A DNA stretch of 64,000 bases, from the NCBI RefSeq assembly GCF_002135375.1, contig NZ_NEGH01000004.1, positions 216,053-280,052 on the forward strand, given 5' to 3'. Shown in pieces: positions 59,089 to 64,000 of this stretch. The position numbers were made by a program, and so were the translations under genes. Positions within the stretch are counted from its first letter, which is position 1, and each line of letters begins with the position of its first letter. Under the pieces are notes generated by a model. It saw only the letters and a list, made by a program, of their open reading frames with translations. It had not been told where the DNA came from and searched no databases. The stretch is from Acinetobacter sp. ANC 4558. Its GTDB lineage: Bacteria; Pseudomonadota; Gammaproteobacteria; Pseudomonadales; Moraxellaceae.

Positions 59089-59613
59089 ATGGCCTTATTA
59101 CCTATTTTAAGTTTCCCTGACCCTCGTCTTCGTACCATTGCACGACCTGTCGAAGAAGTCACCGACGAAATTCGTCAACTTGCTGCAGATATGTTTGAAA
59201 CCATGTATGAAGCACCAGGTATCGGACTTGCAGCAACACAGATAGATCGACATATTCAATTAATTGTTATGGATTTATCCGAAGATAAAGATCAGCCTAT
59301 GGTTTTTATTAATCCCCAAATTACACCTTTGACTGAAGAAACCCAACCTTATGAAGAAGGGTGTCTATCTGTACCTCAAATATACGATAAAGTTGAGCGT
59401 TCGTCACGTGTAAAAATTGAAGCAATAAATCTTGAAGGTCAATCATTTACACTAGAAGCTGATGGATTATTGGCCGTGTGCATTCAACATGAGATTGATC
59501 ATTTGAATGGTAAATTATTTGTAGATTATTTATCGCCACTCAAGCGACAGCGTGCGCGTGAAAAAATTGAAAAGCAGGTTCGTCAACGTCAAAAAGTTGA
59601 AGCAAAGCGTTAA
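59089..59613 (+). CDS. def: Peptide deformylase
   Basis: 174 aa. [17 protein letters not shown] and [11 protein letters not shown] are the three metal-site motifs (Cys, two His, Glu). Removes the N-formyl group from nascent proteins. Divergent from the LysM-dprA operon. Confidence 0.97.
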   Translation: MALLPILSFPDPRLRTIARPVEEVTDEIRQLAADMFETMYEAPGIGLAATQIDRHIQLIVMDLSEDKDQPMVFINPQITPLTEETQPYEEGCLSVPQIYDKVERSSRVKIEAINLEGQSFTLEADGLLAVCIQHEIDHLNGKLFVDYLSPLKRQRAREKIEKQVRQRQKVEAKR

Positions 59614-59639
59614 TTTTTTTGTGAATAAAATCAAAATAG

Positions 59640-59662
59640 AGCCCAATTTATATTGGGCTTTG
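59640..59662 (+). terminator. Terminator after def
   Basis: AGCCCAAT / ATTGGGCT stem with a TTAT loop, followed by a short T-rich tract. Confidence 0.65.
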
Positions 59663-59697
59663 TTATACTGTTTTCCGACAAATTTTAGGGTTTGCCT

Positions 59698-60123
59698 TTG
59701 TTGCTACGTAGCGGGCTATTCTTTTCTTTTATAGCCGTATTTTTACAGATAGCTGTGTTCTTACAGCCACTTTTACCGAAGCAATATCAAATTGCTCCGG
59801 TCTGTGAAACTATTACTCGTGCATTACTGCTTAAAGCACCTACAGATCTTCATCATATTCATTCTTCAAGTTCTCATTTTTCTCATCATGATGAGAAAAA
59901 ACTCTCAACCTATTCAGATCATGAACATGATGCGAATCATCAATGTCAATATTGTACGGTATATGGGAATTTAGTCTTACCACCGGAGCTTGAAATTAAA
60001 GAAGTTCTAGATCGTATCCAAATTCGTTTAATTGCATTCCAAAGAACATTTAGTCATGTTTGGTTTGTTTTACAACGTCTTTTTCTCATTCCACAAGGGC
60101 GAGCCCCACCACTTTTTGCATAA
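59698..60123 (+). CDS. DUF2946 protein, copper-associated
   Basis: 141 aa. A hydrophobic N-terminal segment (7-30) is followed by a His-rich stretch (SSSHFSHHDEKK, then DHEHDANHQCQYC) with CQYC, the pattern of DUF2946 proteins that sit beside copper receptors. No ATG exists in the reading frame; TTG 59698 is best placed (AGGG 6 nt upstream), with TTG 59692 and 59701 as alternatives. Precedes the copper receptor by 67 bp and probably shares its transcript. Confidence 0.72.
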   Translation: MLLRSGLFFSFIAVFLQIAVFLQPLLPKQYQIAPVCETITRALLLKAPTDLHHIHSSSSHFSHHDEKKLSTYSDHEHDANHQCQYCTVYGNLVLPPELEIKEVLDRIQIRLIAFQRTFSHVWFVLQRLFLIPQGRAPPLFA

Positions 60124-60190
60124 ATCAAACCCATTATTCGGGGTCTTTATGGGCTTCGATTTCGTTTTATTTATGAATTGAGTGAAAAAA

Positions 60191-62287
60191 ATGGCACAGC
60201 CAAAATTCTTTTTACAGCCTCTTGCGGCTGCGATTTGTGTTGCTTGTTATTCAAGCGTTGTTGTTGCAAAAACTGATGTTGTACCAACCATTGACAGTAG
60301 TGAGATTGAAACTTTAGCACCTATTGTGGCTACAGCAATTAAGGGAAATGATGCAAATGGTTTAATTGTTCGCGCAGACCCAAAACAGCCTATTCAGCCG
60401 ATACCTGCAAGTGATGGTGCGGATTATTTACAAAGTATAGTCGGCTTTAACTCAGTCAAAAGTGGCGCAGGAACGAACGGAGATGTGACTTTTCGTGGAA
60501 TGTTTGGTTCACGAATTAAAATTTTGACGGATGGTACGGAAAATTTAGGTGCTTGCCCAAGTCGTATGGATTCTCCAACATCTTATATCTCACCAGAAAG
60601 TTATGATCGAATTTCTGTGATTAAAGGGCCGCAAACGGTGCAATATGCAGGGACAGGTTCTGCGGCAACGGTGATCTTTGAACGTGAACCTGAAAAATTC
60701 ACGCAAGAGAGAATGTATCGTGGGCAAGCAAGTGTTTTATTGGGTTCTTATGGACGTTTAGATCACAATTTAGAAACTGCAATCGGTGATGAGCAAAAAT
60801 ATATTCGTTTAAATGCGAACAGATCCGTGTCAGATAGCTATAAAGATGGAGAGGGACATACCGTTCCATCAGATTGGATGCGTTGGAATGCTGACTTAGC
60901 TTTAGGCTGGACACCCGATGAGAATACATGGCTTGAGTTGACTGGCGGGAAAGGAGATGGTGAAGCTGTATATGCTGGTCGGACCTTGGATGGTTCTCAA
61001 TTTGCACGTGAAAGTATGGGGTTGCGTGTAGAAAAGAAAAATATCACCAATGTGATTAAAAAAATAGAAGCACAAGTAAATTATAGTTATAACGATCATG
61101 TGATGGATAACTTTAGTTTACGTAAGGTTCCTCAAGTACATGACATGATGACACATCAAATGGTGGATGATCCATCTTCAATGCAAGTGACTCGCCGTAC
61201 TTTAAATACACGTATAGCGGTAACTCATGAATGGGATAAAACGCAATATATTACGGGTATCGACTCACAGCATAATAAGCATGCAGGTGGTATGCGTTCT
61301 AGAATGATGAATATGCCATTAACGGCTGATATGAAATATCAATCCTATGGCGCATTTGGTGAATTAAGCCATCAATTGACTGAAAAGAATAAGCTAGTTA
61401 CAGGTGTGCGGATTGATCATGTGCAAGTTGATGCTTTAAAGACGGACATTAAGCGTAAAGAAAACCTACCCAGTGCTTTTATTCGATTAGAAAGTAGTCA
61501 TCTAGGTCACGATGATGGAAAAACTTATATCGGAATTGGTTATGTTGAGCGTATGCCAGATTATTGGGAACTATTCAGAACTGATTATCACGGTGTAAGT
61601 GGCAATACGTTTAAGCAATTGCAAACTGAAAAAACACTACAGTTAGATTTAGGTTTTCAGCATCAGCATGGTGCAATAAGCTCATGGGTCTCTGCATATA
61701 CGGGTATGATTAAAGATTATATTTTAATGACTTACCCTGATTCACAAAATGACACAGGTCATGGTCATGCAATGAATATGCATTCTAAAAAACAAAATAC
61801 AGTAGATTCACGTAATGTGGATGCACTTATTGCAGGTGCTGAAGCAGGAATTGCATATGAGTTTACAGATCAAATTCAAGCAGATTTTAGTGTAATGTAT
61901 GCATGGGGAAAAAATACAACAGATCATACACCTTTGGCACAGATTTCCCCTTTGGAAGGTCGATTTAATCTGCGTTATATTGAAGAAAAATATAATGTAG
62001 GTTTGCTATGGCGTGTTGTTGCCCGTCAAAATCGTATCGCATTAAATGAAGGTAATATCGTGGGTTATGATATGAAAGAAAGTGCAGGTTTTGGTACTTT
62101 AGCCGTGAATGGAACATATCATCTTCAAAAGGGTGTAGATGTATCGATTGGAATTGATAACGTATTGAATAGAACCTATACCGAACATTTAAATAAAGCG
62201 GGCAGTGCAGGTTTTGGTTTTGCCAGTAATGAGCAGTTTAATAATACGGGTCGTAATTATTGGGCAAGAATGTCAATGAAGTTCTAA
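60191..62287 (+). CDS. oprC: TonB-dependent copper receptor (OprC/NosA-like)
   Basis: 698 aa outer-membrane protein: signal peptide about 1-26, plug domain with the TonB-box-like region LAPIVATAIKG and the run GDVTFRGMFGSRIKIL then CPSRMDSPTSYIS, and a 22-strand barrel ending RNYWARMSMKF with a terminal Phe. Met and His clusters (MNMHSKKQ, GGMRSRMMNMPL, HDMMTHQMVDD) fit copper binding. ATG 60191 follows GAGTG; a GTG at 60182 is an alternative. Neighbour DUF2946 supports the copper role. Confidence 0.9.
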   Translation: MAQPKFFLQPLAAAICVACYSSVVVAKTDVVPTIDSSEIETLAPIVATAIKGNDANGLIVRADPKQPIQPIPASDGADYLQSIVGFNSVKSGAGTNGDVTFRGMFGSRIKILTDGTENLGACPSRMDSPTSYISPESYDRISVIKGPQTVQYAGTGSAATVIFEREPEKFTQERMYRGQASVLLGSYGRLDHNLETAIGDEQKYIRLNANRSVSDSYKDGEGHTVPSDWMRWNADLALGWTPDENTWLELTGGKGDGEAVYAGRTLDGSQFARESMGLRVEKKNITNVIKKIEAQVNYSYNDHVMDNFSLRKVPQVHDMMTHQMVDDPSSMQVTRRTLNTRIAVTHEWDKTQYITGIDSQHNKHAGGMRSRMMNMPLTADMKYQSYGAFGELSHQLTEKNKLVTGVRIDHVQVDALKTDIKRKENLPSAFIRLESSHLGHDDGKTYIGIGYVERMPDYWELFRTDYHGVSGNTFKQLQTEKTLQLDLGFQHQHGAISSWVSAYTGMIKDYILMTYPDSQNDTGHGHAMNMHSKKQNTVDSRNVDALIAGAEAGIAYEFTDQIQADFSVMYAWGKNTTDHTPLAQISPLEGRFNLRYIEEKYNVGLLWRVVARQNRIALNEGNIVGYDMKESAGFGTLAVNGTYHLQKGVDVSIGIDNVLNRTYTEHLNKAGSAGFGFASNEQFNNTGRNYWARMSMKF

Positions 62288-62385
62288 TGAACTGAAATCA
62301 TCTAAAATGGAAGCTATTGCCTTTGAGCAGTAGCTTCTGCCTTTATGTGCTATAATAAAAACTGTAAAAATGATATAAGAAAATA

Positions 62386-63558
62386 ATGAAAAATTTACAA
62401 TATTATTTAGAGCAATTCTATTCAGATGGAGAAGTTTTAATTTCAGATCAAGCGTGGACAGATGAGTTTGAGAGAACCTTTCGAGAAGAGTTAACAAATA
62501 AAAACATAGCAGAAATAAGAATTTATCGCGCTGTAAAACACCCGAATCATAAACTTATATGTCGTTTGTTTCATCATCCCAAAATGGAGATAGAACAAAT
62601 GTATTCCGAGCGTTCAATATTTCAGTTGTGGTTTCCACCTTTAATTTTGGTATTCATTTATTTTTTAGCTATATCTATATTGGCTGTGAATGCAGAAAGC
62701 ATGCTAACACAGGCCTTTTTATTATATTTACCATTTAGCATTGGTGCACTGGTTGAATATGTCAGTTCATTACATCGACCACGTCGGGCACTATATACTT
62801 TTTTCCGTCAAATTATATTGGTGGCTGTCTTATTGCTATTGGGTTTAATTGTATTAGGGGAAGGCATTATTTGTTTAATTATGGCTGCTCCAATCTTTTT
62901 AATTTGCGCAAGTCTTGGCGCATTTCTTATGCGTTGGTGTTGCAGAAAATTATGGAGACCTTATAAAAAACTTTACTCTATTGGATTGTTGCCTCTAATT
63001 GCACTATTACTATTTCCAGATCTGGGACAGTATCAGCAAGGTATGACACGTCAAGAATTAATTATTAATGCACCAATTGAAGAATTATTCACATCAATTA
63101 ATCATATTCAAAACATTCAACCCAATGAAGTGAAACATAGCCCGATATTTACAATGGGATTTCCTAAACCTCTTTTTGGTATGACTGTAAATACAAAAGC
63201 GGGTTTAATTCGCCAAATAGAATGGCAACGTGGTATTCATTTTCAAGAAAAAATTATACGTTCAGAAGCACCTTATAAATTGATGTGGACATATATTTTC
63301 ACACCACAATCCTTCCCTAAAGAATCTTTAGATGACCACTTGGAAATGGGAGGGGCATATTTCAATTTGTTAACAACAGATTATGAGTTACAAGCAATCA
63401 ATCAACATCAAACACGACTTATATTGCAAATAGACTATCGTTTATCGACCGAAGTTAACTGGTATGCAGATTTATGGGTTCGTTATGTACTCAATGAATT
63501 TAGTGATGTTGTCTTGCATATTTATAAAAATAGATTGGAAAACAGTCAAACAAGTTAG
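62386..63558 (+). CDS. Membrane protein with possible SRPBCC/START-like C-terminus
   Basis: 390 aa. Four to five helices at about 80-215 lie between an N-terminal soluble part (1-70) and a C-terminal soluble region (225-385) with the alternating pattern IINAPIEELFTSINHIQNI, GLIRQIEWQRGIHFQEKI and TRLILQIDYRLST, which resembles polyketide-cyclase/START-like lipid-binding folds. No specific family is recognised. ATG 62386. Confidence 0.6.
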   Translation: MKNLQYYLEQFYSDGEVLISDQAWTDEFERTFREELTNKNIAEIRIYRAVKHPNHKLICRLFHHPKMEIEQMYSERSIFQLWFPPLILVFIYFLAISILAVNAESMLTQAFLLYLPFSIGALVEYVSSLHRPRRALYTFFRQIILVAVLLLLGLIVLGEGIICLIMAAPIFLICASLGAFLMRWCCRKLWRPYKKLYSIGLLPLIALLLFPDLGQYQQGMTRQELIINAPIEELFTSINHIQNIQPNEVKHSPIFTMGFPKPLFGMTVNTKAGLIRQIEWQRGIHFQEKIIRSEAPYKLMWTYIFTPQSFPKESLDDHLEMGGAYFNLLTTDYELQAINQHQTRLILQIDYRLSTEVNWYADLWVRYVLNEFSDVVLHIYKNRLENSQTS

Positions 63559-64000
63559 CAATTTGTATGTAGATTCAACGAAATGATAAAAATATATATA
63601 AATATCATGGGTTTAATTTTATATTTTTTAATTTTTAAATATTAATTGTAATAAAAATATAGAGTTATGTTTATTATAGGTTGAAAAGTAATCACTCAAT
63701 TTGATCTTTTTAAAAATAGTATTGCATTGGAATGGGTATGGTGTAGAATGCACATCCATCGGCGGTGATGTTGATTAAAACTTGTTGAGAAACAAGGATT
63801 TAGCCTTAAGTGGTAAGATCTGAGAGTTTTGAGAAGGTTTTAAAAGATTAACAAAACTAGTTGACTTTCTGGAAAAAGAGAGTAATATAGCCGACCTAGC
63901 TTACTGATGACGAGTCAGTAAGAAGATCATTAAGAGAATATGAAGAACAACTTGTGTGGATTTTTACTGATTGATCGATCGAAAATATTTCATTGATAAT
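63559..64000 (+). promoter_or_regulatory. Probable rRNA operon promoter and leader region
   Basis: No coding gene is seen in the last 442 bp. Two promoters read rightward: TTGCAT (63722-63727), 16 bp, TAGAAT (63744-63749); and TTGACT (63861-63866), 16 bp, TAATAT (63883-63888). AT-rich DNA upstream could be an UP element. A hairpin CTTACTGA / TCAGTAAG (63900-63922) follows, then a leader with AACAACTTGTGTGG and repeated GATCGATCG near the end. This layout is that of a 16S rRNA leader, but the rRNA itself is beyond the right edge. Confidence 0.6.

Noticed and set aside
62309..62337. Hairpin with GAAGCTA and TAGCTTC after the copper receptor
   Set aside because: Long loop and no T-run; too weak to call a terminator.

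Overview
The window looks like a chromosomal segment of an Acinetobacter-type gammaproteobacterium (Moraxellaceae). Grounds: strongly AT-rich DNA, gene blocks typical of that genus (divergent znuA / zur-znuC-znuB, atpIBEFHAGDC, def / LysM-dprA-tsaC, DUF2946 plus OprC-like copper receptor, argS with a SPOR-domain gene), and many small LysE, MFS and DUF genes. The genus is inferred from gene content; no rRNA lies inside the window, although the right edge looks like the promoter and leader of an rRNA operon.

Layout. 1-3.5 kb: a plus-strand organosulfur operon (LLM flavin monooxygenase fragment, SsuA-like lipoprotein, cysteine-dioxygenase-like cupin, four-domain rhodanese). 3.8-5.1 kb: an isolated, very AT-rich accessory gene joining a degenerate PLD-like region to a C-terminal J-domain. 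5.4-14.3 kb: the most notable block, a minus-strand six-gene operon with two ATGA overlaps encoding a hydantoinase-type amidohydrolase, an M20 carbamoylase, a DUF917 (thiohydantoin desulfurase family) protein, a divergent urocanase, an MHS-family permease and a fused double LysR regulator. Together these match the steps below thiourocanate in ergothioneine breakdown: thiourocanate to thiohydantoin propionate, to hydantoin propionate, to N-carbamoylglutamate, to glutamate. The lyase that would open ergothioneine is not in the window. 14.7-16.6 kb: AsnC regulator and MFS carrier.

16.6-19.2 kb: formaldehyde detoxification (frmR-frmA with a clear promoter/operator), a nitroreductase and two tandem tRNA-Gly(GCC) genes. 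19.4-25.2 kb: bolA, a small membrane protein, an orphan parA with a lipoprotein gene, LysE, DedA, DoxX and guaA. 25.3-29.6 kb: two exporter/regulator pairs (DHA2 MFS with a MmyB-like regulator; DHA1 MFS with HxlR), the first with codon use unlike its surroundings. 30-32.4 kb: a YqjI-like PadR gene behind a palindrome array, a Fur-like protein without the usual metal-binding tail, DUF3861 and pirin. 32.5-38.6 kb: SPOR protein, argS, DUF2798, malic enzyme and Dyp peroxidase. 38.8-41 kb: two LysE paralogs and a divergent MerR/DUF2938 pair around a perfect 20-bp palindrome. 41-44 kb: zinc uptake with a perfect Zur box. 44.1-51.5 kb: the F1Fo ATP synthase operon with a clear promoter and terminator.

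51.6-64 kb: two lipoprotein genes (one frameshifted), alcohol dehydrogenase, glutathione peroxidase, an EamA carrier, a 440-bp gap ending in two consecutive terminator hairpins, tsaC-dprA-LysM divergent from def, the copper receptor with its DUF2946 partner, a membrane protein with a possible polyketide-cyclase-like C-terminus, and the rRNA-type promoter region. Where several starts were possible I chose the one backed by a Shine-Dalgarno sequence, translational coupling or family length.
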